The notes beneath the pieces are model-generated. The model saw nothing but the letters and a program-made list of their open reading frames with translations, did not search any database and had not been told where the DNA came from. A program made the translations under genes and the position numbers. Shown one piece after another: positions 1 through 12,148 of a DNA stretch of 64,000 bases. Numbering within the stretch: position 1 is the stretch's first letter; the number at the start of each line of letters is the position of its first letter. Source of the stretch: Ophthalmolycus amberensis (taxonomy: Eukaryota; Chordata; Actinopteri; Perciformes; Zoarcidae); the NCBI GenBank assembly GCA_024529925.1, contig JAFEUB010000794.1:124001-188000 (forward strand), read 5' to 3'.

Positions 1-1877
1 TCCAGTCTGCTGAAGATAAATGCATGGACAAGTTTTTCCAAATCCTGTTGAGACATAAAGTCCTCTAATCCTTGATATATTCTTCAGGTGATAGTAGGCT
101 GATTTTGTAATTGTCTTGATATGGCTGTTCAGGTTGAGGTCTGAATCCATAACTACACCTAGATTTCTGGCTTGGTTTGTGGGTTTTAACATCAGTGACT
201 GAAGCTGAGCGGTGATTTTCAATTGTTCGTCCTTGGTACCAAAAACAATTACTTCTGTTTTATCTTTGTTTAATTGAAGAAAATTCTGTCACATCCAGTT
301 GTTGATTTGTTCAATGCAGTTACCCAGCCCTTGTATGGGATTATAGTCCCCTGGTGACATAGTTATGTATATTTGTGTGTCGTCTGCATAATTATGATAA
401 CACACTTTGTTGTTTTCCATAATCTGAGCTAGTGGAAGCATGTAGATGTTGAACAGAGGAGGCCCCAGTATTGAACCTTGGGGAACACCACATGTCATTT
501 TAGTCAGCTCTGATGTGTAATCAGCTACAGACACAAAGTATTCTCGGCCCTTCAAGTAGGATTCAAACCAGTTAAGTGCTGTGCCAGAGAGTCCCACCCA
601 GATTTTTAGTCTTTCTAGGAGTATGGCATGGTCGACCGTGTCGAATGCAGCACTGAGATCTAGTAACACTAAGACTGAACTTCTGCCATTGTCTATGTTT
701 AAGTGGATGTCGTTGAAAACCTTAACAAGAGCAGTTTCAGTGCTGTGGTGCTGTCGAAAGCCTGACTGGAAAACATCAAAGCAGTTATTTATGGCCAAGA
801 AGTCGGTCAGCTGTTGGAAAACCGCTTTTTCAATTATTTTACTTAAAAATGGGAGGTTTGATATTGGCCTATAATTTTTCATCGTTGCGGAGTCTAAACT
901 AGCTTTCTTTAGGAGTGGTTTAATAACTGCAGTTTTTAGGGCTTGTGGGAAGACACCTGAGAGAAGGGATGTGTTTACAATTTGTAAAAGATCAGTGGTC
1001 ATGCAGTTTGAAATATTTTTGAAAAAGTGTGTTGGTAGAATATCCAAGCAGCAGGAGGATGACTTCAGATGTTGTATGATGTCTTCTAGGCTTCTACGGT
1101 CGATTGAATGAAATTGTGTCATGATATTTGAATGGATGTTAGATCGGGACAACACATATCCTGTGGTTGATGTGGAGGCACTGACTGCTTGTCTAATTTT
1201 CTGAATTTTGTCAGTAAAAAAGGTGGCAAATTGATTGCATGCCCAGGTGGATTGGAGTTCAGCAGCTACCGACACTGGAGGGTTTGTTAGCCTGTCGACG
1301 GTAGCAAATAAGGCGCGTGTATTGTTCTTGTTTTTGGTTATGATGTCAGAGAAGAATGACTGCCTTGCATTTCTAAGTTCCAAATTATAATTGCGAAGTC
1401 TCTCTTTATAGATGTCACAGTGAACCTGGAGATTAGTTTTTCGCCACCTGCGCTCAGCTTTCCGACACTCTCGTTTCTCTATTTTGACCAGCGTAGCATT
1501 TCTCCAAGGAGATCTTTGCTTACCCGAGACAACCTTCACTTTTGTGGGTGCAATGGCATCAATAATATTTTTAACTTTAAAATTGAAGCCATCTACAAGC
1601 TCATTGACTGAGAGGCAAGAGAGGGCTGGTGTGGAGGAGAACTTCTGAATAAATAGTTCACTGGTGTTTTCAGAGATGTAACGCTTTGTCACAAACCTCC
1701 TTTCTTATGCGCTCTTGTTTCACTCATGAAACTGAAGTTGTGAGGTGTTGATTCAATAAGAACAGCTGCACTGTTATCTTGATTTAACCAAGTTTCAGTT
1801 AAAAACAAAATGTCCAGTTTGTGCCTACATAATAAAATCATTGATTCAAAATGTTTTTCCTGACAGAGACCTGACAT
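1..1877 (-). mobile_element. Non-LTR retrotransposon (CR1/L2-like LINE), decayed copy, runs off window
   Basis: The minus strand from 1692 to 289 encodes 467 residues with reverse transcriptase motifs: LLDLSAAFDTVDHAILLERL, the GVPQGSILGP turn, and the catalytic NYADDTQIY. A separate open segment at 1877-1689 holds an endonuclease fragment (LDILFLTETWLN). The two abut with most of the endonuclease missing, so the copy has an internal deletion. A TGA at about 288 interrupts the frame. An extra T near 57, compared with the second copy at 24.3-25.4 kb, shifts it again. It cannot make a full protein as it stands. The 3' end lies outside the window. Confidence 0.85.
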
Positions 1878-3574
1878 TTAATAAAGCTAAGTTTAATGTG
1901 GTTAAAGCTTTCTTTGCCCTAATTTATTTGGACAGGCTGACGAGGAATCTATGCTAAGTTTGATAAGTTTGCATGTTTACTATTGTTTCTTCGCAGCCTC
2001 ACCTTTCTTTTTCTATAAACTTGCAAGACAGGAATTGAAGCGGCTAGCTGCATACAGGGCCCCGACTTTTCCTGGAGAGAGTCATTGGTATCATTAGCCC
2101 TGTAGCCTGGACCCAGAAGATATCACAAGCATCACATGAGGCTGTGATTGACTTCTAAGAAGTGGTGGGGGGGGGGGGGGATGTATGTGTACGTACAGGC
2201 GTCTATGTATGCGGCAGGTTCTCCATTTTGTCCTAGAAGCAGCTCTCTGGGAAGTCGTTTGCTGTAAACACGTTTGTTGACTGTTGAGACGCAGGCCGTG
2301 TTTGGGCCGGGGCGGCTTTAGGCTGGTGGAATAATCCGGGCTGGGTACAGCAGCTCTCACTGCGCTCGGTAACGTTGCCCTCGACGAGAACGCAGCACCA
2401 GGAACAGTGGGGAAGTAACGGCGTATGGCCAGCATGCAGGGTCAGCAGGGGCAAACAAAGGGCCGCAACCGGAGCGCAGCTCCTTCAGGATGTCCTTCAC
2501 ATGCCCCCGTAGGGGAAGTGGACTGGATCCCTCCCTGGGATGACCTCCACTCACCATGCTGCTCAGCAGAGAGAGAGAGAGAGAAAACCCACAGTGCCAA
2601 GAAGTGTCAGAAGCACATTGCCACATTGTTTTTCCATCTTGTGGAAAAAATGCCGAAAGAAAGTGGTGAAAAACGTCTGTAGCAAATGGCCCCGAAATCG
2701 GGGTTTCGCAACGGTGTTGCTCTCCTCTGGCAACACGAGCAATGTCAGCTTGCCACACACAGGGACTTACACCCGACCTGCTCGCCCTTTCCTGTGCTTG
2801 CAAAAGATATCATATCTCCTCGTCATTGTGTGTGTCAAGCCTGCTTGTGAGCGTATGTAGGGGAGAGTTGTACTCATTTCACATCTTTGTTATTTTTATT
2901 TCTAGAAGTTTTTAAAAGACAGAGTATTGTGTAAATGGACGAGGAAGTTTAAAGTGACCAGGACGTATAGGGGCCGTGCAAAGCTGTGAAACCAGCTCCC
3001 TGTACTTACTAACTCCACCATGACACCACACTGGTCTGAAAGATCGCACTCACATCCTGGGGGAAGGTACCCGGTTTCAGACCCGGATTTCTAACATGTG
3101 AGCAGATTTTCCACACACAGTGTGACTTCACTTCACATGACTTTATTTTTGTTTTGTTCTCAAGTTTTCCATTGAGGCTAACGAATCAGTTTGAACATTA
3201 GCTCCAGGACGCAGTAGATGGAGAGCGAGTTTGATCAGTAACTGAAAGGTGGTTTTTCAAAGAGACTGGGGCGTGCAGTCTTTAACAGTAAACTCCCCCC
3301 CCCCCCCCCCCCTCCACGCTTATCCTCCTCAAGCTGCTCGACAACGTCAGCACAGCTGGTGGACGATTTGCGACAAGGTTAACCCTTGAATATTGAAAAG
3401 ATGCAGGTGGAGGGAGACGAGGGTTTCAGAGGTGAACAGGTTTTCATTGATTGTGGGTTTCAAGATGAGCAAGAGTGGGTTCAAAGTATGTGGCTGCCTG
3501 TCGATGATGGTATTGCTTATTTTACTTATTTTATATTACTATTTCATATTACCGATACCATTAATGCACATTAT
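1878..3574. other. Probable rasa3 intron 1 or upstream DNA, no gene seen
   Basis: This stretch holds a G14 run at 2167-2180 and a C18 run at 3295-3312 but no supported coding exon. Open frames near 2357-2803 on the minus strand show no recognisable domain. I searched for a rasa3 first exon (MAVEDEGL-like) and did not find one. Confidence 0.5.
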
Positions 3575-3970
3575 TGACCTGCTTCTTCACCAGAGTCTCT
3601 GTGCTTTCTCGCCTCACAGGTTCCTGTGTATCCGGGTTTACCTGGACCAGGTGTTGCCTCCTGTCGTGGTTGTGTCATACATTGAATGTGCTGTAATTAC
3701 ATTGAATGTGTTGTAATTCACTATCCTGTTCTACACATGACATCATTGCACTTCTGTCCATCCTGGGAGAGGGATCCCTCCTCTATTGCTCTCCCACAGG
3801 TTTCTTCCTCTTTCCTCCCCGTTAAAGGGGTTTTTTGGGGAGTTTTTCCTGTTCTGATGTGAGGGTTCCGGGACAAGAGGATGTCAAATGTGTACATATT
3901 GTAAAGCCCTCTGAGGCAAATTTGTAATTTGTGATTTTGGGCTATACAAAAATAAATTGAATTGAATTTT
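3575..3970 (+). mobile_element. Retroelement 3' tail with ATTGA-type terminus
   Basis: The sequence follows a common fish retroelement 3' end I recognise: GGGAGAGGGATCCCTCCTCT, then a TTTTTTGGGGAGTTTTTCCT-like segment, then GGGCTATACAAAAATAAATT and GAATTGAA. An internal 20-bp unit (tacattgaatgtg[c/t]tgtaat) is duplicated in tandem near 3678-3717. It is 5'-truncated with no open reading frame. Confidence 0.65.
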
Positions 3971-4678
3971 ATTTTCAGTGGTGTTAAGTTAATTTGCGTT
4001 TGAGTTGGGCGCATTTGCTGAAGATGTTTTTCAGGCTTCTGCATTTATGGACTCTTATTCAGTACGAGCATTCATTTAATAATTTGTTTTTCTAGACGTT
4101 ATTGAGCCTAATGTCTCAAATAACTATTTTTGACAATACAAAGAATCACGTTAAAGTGTTTTTACTTTGTGTTGATTTACTTTTTGTTCTGTGGGTTTCT
4201 GTCCATAAGGAAAGAGCCACTGGACCTCACACCATCTGCAATTCTGATTGCGACCACTACGCCAAACTTGCATCACAGCCCAGCGTTGTTTGTGGGTTTA
4301 AGTCTGCGTTTGAAAGATTTAAGCAGTGGAGGCCTAAAAAAAACACACTATCTAGTTGCATCATGGGAAGTGTAGGATTCAGGGTTTTGGAGTCTGACCC
4401 ACAGTAGGGACTAAAAGTCAGGATATGTGGTTGTTTCTTAAACCATTCTTGTTTTAATCTGTCTGTCACAAGGCTCCAGGTTTATAAAAGTTGCATTACT
4501 AAATCGCAGGAGAAACATTGGAAGACCTGACTTGGGGATCTGAACACTGTTAATGAGTGTTGTTGTCTAATATTGAAACTAAATGCAAGTTGCAGCCCTA
4601 GTTTCAATGATACAGGAATATTTTACTGTGGGATCAAAGCCACTGCTCTATATATCCACAGTGTAGGGGTCTCTGTGT

Positions 4679-4713
<35 letters not shown>

Positions 4714-4895
4714 GTTTTTATGTTTAGTAATTTTCAGAAAGACACTAATGACTTACAGTTTTACTTCAGTTCTTGTTTTGAGTCTCTAATTAGGACCATC
4801 AAAGGAACTGAGTATTAACTGTGGGATAATAAATTGTCCTCTTACAAGTTTCAGTCCTTCTTTCCATTCTCACGGTGTCTCTCTCTCTCACACAA

Positions 4896-4934
<39 letters not shown>

Positions 4935-5077
4935 GGTAACGGGGTGGGTTATTCACTGCCTTTAAACTACATCTTGGATTCAGTTGGAATTCCTTTCCCC
5001 TCATCTCATTTCCTGTTGTAGCTAACCACTCCAGTTTTCTATCTGACTGACTTCTCTCTCTCTTTCTCTCTCCCTCC

Positions 5078-5114
<37 letters not shown>

Positions 5115-5141
5115 CCTCCCCTTCTCTCTCTCCCTCCCTCC

Positions 5142-5202
<61 letters not shown>

Positions 5203-7084
5203 CCTTGACACTGCTTGTATTTTCCTCACCAACAGCCCCCCTCCCTTCTCTTTCCTTTCCTCAGAACCTGTGTTTCCCAGGCCTGCTAGCACAGCCACTG
5301 AAAGCGTTCACGTCTGTGTATCCTCGAATGTGTTCCCGTCAGAGAAGATCAGAACGAGTCGAGCTGTAACTGTACACACGAGCGTGTCCGACTGAGACTT
5401 GCCGACAGGGGAAGAGGAACAAAGCTACGCGTTCAGCGTGTCCGTTACGTTGCTTCAATCACTTGTGCTTCCTCATTTCTTCCGTCTTCGCCTCCCTTTT
5501 CTTCACTTTCCTCTGCAGGAATGAGGCAGGGGAGTCAACCTTTTGTTTTGATGTGTCAAAGCGCCCTGTCGTCGTTATTTCTCTGCAGCCCCCAAATTTA
5601 GCGTACACACCACCTCAGCACACTCACACAGGTGTGCCTACAAAGTGTGTGTCTTTATACTGTTTTTGCTCGTGATACTAGGGCAAGACATTCTCCAAGG
5701 GCATGCAGTGATGAAAAGAGAAAGCTGCTGCTGCTGTTGTTTTTTTAATTTACTGCTTATTTCGAATCTTGAGGAGAGACAACGCACCGCCTCTGGAGAA
5801 AGTAAACGAGAGAAAGAGATGAAAAAGAGGATGCTACCAGAAATAGAGGAAAGTGAAATTAGGTTCAAGCTAATTTTGAAAAGGAAAGCGAAATGGGCAA
5901 TGTAACACAAGGCCCGACATAGATAACCCCGCCCCCCCCCCTGACAAAAAAGAAAAGGAATGAAAAGAAAGTAAGAGAGAAATATAGAGACGTGCTGAGA
6001 CAGAGGATTACACCCTCTGGTTTCATAATAAAGTCTTTAATCTGACGTGTTGAACGTCAGGTCACTGGAGAGGCTTGTCCTTTCCTTTGTAACAGACTCG
6101 CTCTCCATCAAACATAAACACACACATGCCATATCACCGTTAAACACACACATGCCATATATAAACCTCCCTCAAACTGACGAACTCTGCTGCTTATCGA
6201 CTCATCCAGAAAGACAACTGCCCGGCACTTCCTTCTCCCCCTAAACAGGAAGCAGCAAGATGTCACTCTGAATCTGTAACTGTGGTTATTTCTTTCTGCT
6301 CAGGAGACATTACTGGAGGCTTTTGCATCTTTTAGCCTGATAACTACAGACTGCATTGTAAGTCAAAGTGATGTTGACATTGCATGGTAATGCATTTGGA
6401 AGTAGTGAAAGGGATTACAGGGGTTACTAATCCCATGTTATTGACATTTTGTCAAACCCCAAACAATGAAAACAATGTGGAAATCATGGCGGGTACATGC
6501 CATTTCTGTTTGTTTCGTGTTTTCATTTGAAGGATGTTACAGTCTCATCCTCGGTCCACACGAACGATGTTTTCATTTGCCGCCATTTATCATCTGTTCA
6601 GCGGATGTTTACCGATCTATCTGGGATGACATTTAATCGTCCAATAATATTGCCCCGGTCGGTCTGTAATTCTCAGATGTTGCTTTTGTACTTTTAACCA
6701 AGATTTCTGAACATCAAGTTTAAAGATGACTGAAAACTGAAGACAAATAGATTCACTGTTCACTGTGATGGATTACTTATCTCAAGCAAGTTTCAAATCT
6801 CCGCAAGTTGATTTTCACGCCCTATCAGAGTTGAATCCTCTGGCTGCTGGAGGAAAAAAAGCTGAAAAAATGCACTCATCAATCTAAGAGGGTTTGTAGA
6901 AAGGTCAGCAGTAATGTAAAAATAAATACAATATTTGGAGTAGAAATGTGCTTATACATGTTTAACCACTTGAACAGTGTTTGAACTGTGTATGTGATGT
7001 ACCTAGACACCTTACAATATATAAACTTTCTCCTGTAGCTTCGATTTTGGCACAGAGATTTTACGCCGCAAGTTGAGTCATTAA

Positions 7085-7117
<33 letters not shown>

Positions 7118-8164
7118 GAGCTGAGAAAGCTGTGGTAATCCCATTATGTTTTGGTTACTAATGGAAATTGAGCAGCAGAGGTGAATGAGGAGGATTACAG
7201 GAGGGAGATAAAATAAATGTGGGAGAATAAGCGAGAGAGAATCAAAGACAACGGGGGAGATGAGGGATAAGAGAGACTTGCGTCATCGCTCTGCTCTCGC
7301 GCATAAACAAAGACGGAGTCGGGTTCTGTAACAACAAATCGAAGCAGCGGAGCGCGTGTGTTGTTTTACAGCTTAGGTGTCTTTTCATTTGTGAATGAAT
7401 GTTGTTGTTGTGTAAAGGTCCACATACTGTATAAATCAGCCTCCAGAGATGAAGTCATAACACCGTGTAATCACCTCTGTTTGTCTCAGCGCGGTTTTTA
7501 CGTTCATCTGTAGAATTATGGATCAGAGGTAGAGCTGTACCAGATAAGCTCTCTTTCATAACTGGCCATTTGTCACTCTATTATTGCATATTGAAATGAT
7601 GTATCTGACAAAGACTTTCTAGTCATGATGTGAATGTGATAACTCACCTTTTTTTTTTTTCCCCCACTCCTTTTCATTGTTGCAACACTAACTTTTCCTT
7701 CTCAAGTTTTGAGGAAACTGGTTCTGTGTTAGGAGTCAGTTCTTGTGCAATCCCAAACATGAGGCATCAGAGCTGGATGACTGCAGTGTAGTGTTTACCA
7801 TTCACAGAATTACTTTAAGGTAGCAGAATAAAAAGCTCAGGATTTCTATGGTATATCTGACTTGTTTCCTAGTGCAGCAACATCATTTTTTCCTATTGAA
7901 CTGACTGTAGGAAGGATGATTGGCTCTTTCTAAAGTTAATATGTTGAAGTGTTATCGTAATCCAGCCGCAGACTCATGCTGCCATTGTGAAGAAGTTATC
8001 GGAGCAAACAATGACAGCGTTGCACTGACACACGCGTGTAACTTTAGACTCCAGAGTCTTGTTGGTCCTCAGAGTGAAAAGAAACCCAATAAGTGAACAG
8101 AGTACTGGCTAACATGAATCCATGGCTTTATAAAGGAGAATGTATGTACCACCACGTGTGTGAG

Positions 8165-8224
<60 letters not shown>

Positions 8225-8683
8225 TCTCAGTGGGTGGTCGGACCACATTCTTGTCAAAGGGAGTGCTATCTGTCACACATGTTTGATGAACAGATTGGGC
8301 TTCAGCAGGATTCAGGAAATGTCCCACGCAGATTCTTTCATTCACAGATCTGACAACACACATGCACTCAACACAACACACATGTTATTTGTGTGTCTGT
8401 TTCAGAGAGCGTGTCTTCATATTTTCCCGTCCACTTTAAAAGAAGTGAGTCTGCCTGGCAGCGCTAAGCTCATTATGTGTGCAGCGGTCAGATTATTCAA
8501 AGCTAAAACAGGTGTGAACTTACATAATACCATTCCTTTTTAAACTTTGCGTGCATGCTTTCAGTGTTAATAAATAAGTAATCACATACAGCGGTGTGCC
8601 TGAATAAACACATTGTTTACTGCTTACAACAGCGTTTCTAAATAATAACTGCCCGCTCTCCCCTCTCCTTTCTCTTTGTGCAG
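3971..8683. repeat. Intron 1/upstream DNA with several microsatellites
   Basis: Microsatellites seen are (TG)n at 4682-4710, (CA)n at 4899-4932, an interrupted (CT)n tract at about 5052-5200, (CA)n at 7087-7114 and (TG)n at 8167-8223. No coding exon is supported. The many short open frames here come from these repeats. Confidence 0.7.
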
Positions 8684-11600
8684 GAGAAGCGAAAAACATC
8701 CCTCCGTACCCGGGGCCAAACAGGATGAGGGACTGCTACTGCACCGTCAACCTGGACCAAGAAGAGGTCTTCAGGACCAAGATCATAGAGAAGTCACTTT
8801 GGTACGTCCAGGGGCCCTCCGCCCTGTTTTGTTTGTCATCCTTTCAGTCCGTATATAGAGAAAGGTGCAATCGTGAAAGTCCAATTATAATCACTTTCTT
8901 GTCGATCGAAGCTTAAGGTTGAGACGGTACAAAAATGAAAACACCTTTTATTCACCAACAGGAACTCCCTGCCTTTATGAATTGATTAAATGTTTAATTC
9001 ACCAGGTTAGAGCTGTAGTTTTAGTTGTAAGTCCATCTTTTGTTGACAGAAGTGATGCTATTGAACTTCAATTGTATTTAATAAAGATGAAAAAAAAAAT
9101 TCTTTACAAGCTTGAAATAATTTTGTATGTATATAAATTCTGTACATTCTTTGGCCACCGAATAACTCTGTATCAAGGTGTTATTATAAACACAGCAGAC
9201 TTCTGTATAGATAGTGTAAATATATCATCATATATCAAACCAGACTAAAGAGAAAATGCTAGAATGATGAAGTACTGTATTACAAGAAAAAAATTTCAAT
9301 CACAGAGTTGACAAAATTGAATTACATTTATTTAAGGGTCCTGTATTTGTAGGATTCCTCATAAATGCGGCTCTGCCTGCCTGCCTATCCATCCACCAGC
9401 CCTTTGTATGTCTTAATGTCTTAATGTCTGAGGAGTAACAGATGAAGTCAGTAATTGTCAGCAGCGACCCTGAGGGCTCAGCTCACGAGATTCTCATTGC
9501 AGTAATTCATCGATGACCGTTGTTTAGGTAAGGCAGAGCATGGCAGTTGATGTATCTTCCAGCCAATGGTCACAAACAGTTGCTATTGTTGTAGGCAGGC
9601 GAGCTGTAGAGTCCACATGACTCATGGCAAGATGTAAATGCATGTGATCTTTTTCTTATGTCTGGCCAAGGGACAAAATCAATCATCTTTGGGCAAGAAT
9701 GATGAAAGAATTTTGTCTGTGATGTTTGTAGGTTCAAGTGCAAGTCCCGATTGACACATAGTCAGATAGCAACACTGAAAATTATTATGGTAGAGGCAGC
9801 AATAGTTTACAGATTAACCAATCAATCAGTTAGTTAGTTAGTTAGTGGATAAAGAATGAGTGACAGCACGAGAATTATAGGTTGTTCACACAACATATTC
9901 ACCTGTGATTATCGCACTTTAAAGCTGCTTTGAGGAATTTTCATTTTCTGTTGTTTTTGGCCATCCCTGTGAACAAAAGCTGTAGTTTTTAGAGTCCCTT
10001 TAGAAAGCCTCTCGTTTAACCGCAGCAGGGTCTGACAGTGTGCCCTGCTTAGTCCTGGTTCTGGTTGTCCCATGTCTCCCTTAACTCCAGCCGGCCCAGC
10101 AATATACGTCTCGGGCCTCCAGCAGCTGCCGAGCGAAGGCTGCAGCGAAGCCGGATCTGGGCCCGTCCTGCTGGGGTCGCTGCTGGAGGCCCCGCTGGAG
10201 GCTGAGCTCAAGGAGTTTCTGGTGAACTTGAATGAATTCGTCTGATTTTACCAGAATTGGACCCGGTGGCGCCGATGACGAGCATTTACTATAACTATAC
10301 AGAAATAGACAATCTTCTCACTGATGGTTTTGTTTGCGTCGGTCATAAAGAGGCATCAGTATTATATTGAGACTGTTTCATAACCAGTTAAAAGTTCCTG
10401 ATAGAAACTTTATCTTGCTGGCTGGACAGGGCATCTCCTTATTTCAACAAAAAAAAAGTATAAACAGTTTTATTTTTCCTTTTCGACAGTTATTTTTATA
10501 TAAAAGCCGCCACTTCATTTCTACAGGAGATTTTGTTTTCCTGAGTCAATTCCCTCTTTTTTTCCCTCACAACATGCTTTCTTCTCATCGTTCGACAGCT
10601 CAATATGTCAAACTTAATTTGTGGCGAAACATGCTCAATCAGACAACGGAGTCTCTAATCACAGCTTGCCTTGTGTCTCCTCTCGCCTCCAGCCCATTCT
10701 ATGGGGAGGACTTTTACTGTGAGATTCCACGTAGCTTCAGACACCTCTCCTTCTACATCTTCGACAGGGACGTCTTCAGGAGGGACTCCAGTATCGGTGA
10801 GTAAACAGCTCCCTCTGTTTGTGTTGGTATCTGAACCTCTCTGTGCTTTATTTACATTCTGCATCAGCCGCTCATCCTCAGCCAAGTTGAGAGCCGTGTG
10901 GCAGCAACCTCTCAGTCATAGAAATGCTTTGAATTTGGAATTTAACACCTTTAAAATGTCAGCATGAACCGTAGTTCAAACAATAAAAAAATATGTAAAT
11001 GTCTAAAACACGGTTTCCAATGTCATGATCGACAGAAATAAGGAAACAATTTTCGTATTTTATGAGGAACAAATGTTGATAATTTGCTGTTTTTCTGTAT
11101 TATATATTACTGTAACTTGCACTTTGGAAATTGTGGCAGGGGCTTTTCACTATTTTCAAATATTTCATAGATCAAGGGATGCGATTAATTGATACTGAAA
11201 ATATTGTGTCGATATTCAAAAACTGTTATTGCTAATTGTTTAGCAAAGCAATTAAGTGTTTTCCCAGCAACAAAACAATGTGTCTGCTAAGTAATAACAC
11301 TGTTAAAAATGAATGTTAATGTTTAGTGTAATTAAACATTTATATCTATAGCATTTTTAAATAGCATAAATATTTTATATCTTAAAATATTTAACTGTTA
11401 AATTGGTTAAAAGGGATCCGAACAACCATTAATTGCAGTCAATATGTTCAAATGAGTGACTTTGTAGAGGTGAGATACAGACTTTGTTATCTTTAGACAT
11501 AACCAGGCTAGCTGCCCCTTGTTGCAGTCTTTAATGCTAAGCTAATAAAACCAAAAATCATCTTGCACAAATTGTCGAATTATTCCTTTAGGTTCCCTTA

Positions 11601-12091
11601 CAGTTACGCTTTTAGTACCAAAAAGGTGTGTGTCTGTTTGTGTGAGGGCGGATGTTTTTCTCAGTGTCATTGGGTGTGTCAGTGTGCATATTGGTGGGTT
11701 TGTAGTTGTGTACGTGTGACCATGGGTGTTGTTTACAGAGATGTAACTTGTTAGTTTCAGGGTAGAAATGACAGGGTCATATCCAGGCCACCAACAGTAC
11801 ACTTTGTGAGTATTTCTTCAACAGGCGCCTGCATGCATTAAAAAGACATGTGGCGGGTGGATTGACAGCAGGTGTGTGATCCATCCAGTGTTTGTTGAAG
11901 CTTGCATTGAGGCGCGTAGATCTTTTTAGTACAGTGAGTTATGAGCTCATTTGTCTTTGTGTTTTAATGTGTGTGTGTGTGTGTGTGTGTGTGTAGGCAA
12001 AGTTGCCGTGAAGAAAGAGGACCTGCAGAAATATCACGGCAAAGACACCTGGTTCCAGCTACAACCTGTCAGCGCTGACTCAGAAGTGCAG
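8684..12091 (+). CDS. rasa3: rasa3 exons 2-4: first C2 domain (C2A)
   Basis: Three exons encode about residues 19-124. The first begins in phase 1 and reads through the segment YPGPNRMRDCYCTVNLDQEE, which is nearly identical to human RASA3. The second gives CPFYGEDFYCEIPRSFRHLS, and the third ends in DSEVQ. In the GAP1 family the C2 domains help membrane association; in RASA3 they lack the full set of calcium-binding acidic residues, a family fact not tested here. The introns after exons 2 and 3 are 1.9 and 1.2 kb. Confidence 0.95.
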
Positions 12092-12114
12092 GTCAGTACA
12101 GAGAGAGAAAACAC

Positions 12115-12148
<34 letters not shown>

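Noticed and set aside
2357..2803. 148-codon minus-strand open frame
   Set aside because: No domain, no splice context; overlaps other open frames of similar quality on both strands.
3386..3577. Open frame starting MQVEGDEGF-like considered as rasa3 exon 1
   Set aside because: Only the first few residues loosely resemble the human start. The following residues do not match and no donor sits at the needed phase.
4888..5298. 136-codon minus-strand frame rich in Arg-Glu
   Set aside because: Translation of a GA/CT microsatellite.
4682..8223. CRISPR-like repeat arrays
   Set aside because: These are dinucleotide microsatellites without spacers, in a vertebrate genome.
9909..10211. 100-codon minus-strand frame in the GC-rich patch of rasa3 intron 2
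   Set aside because: No recognisable domain or splice sites; could be a repeat.
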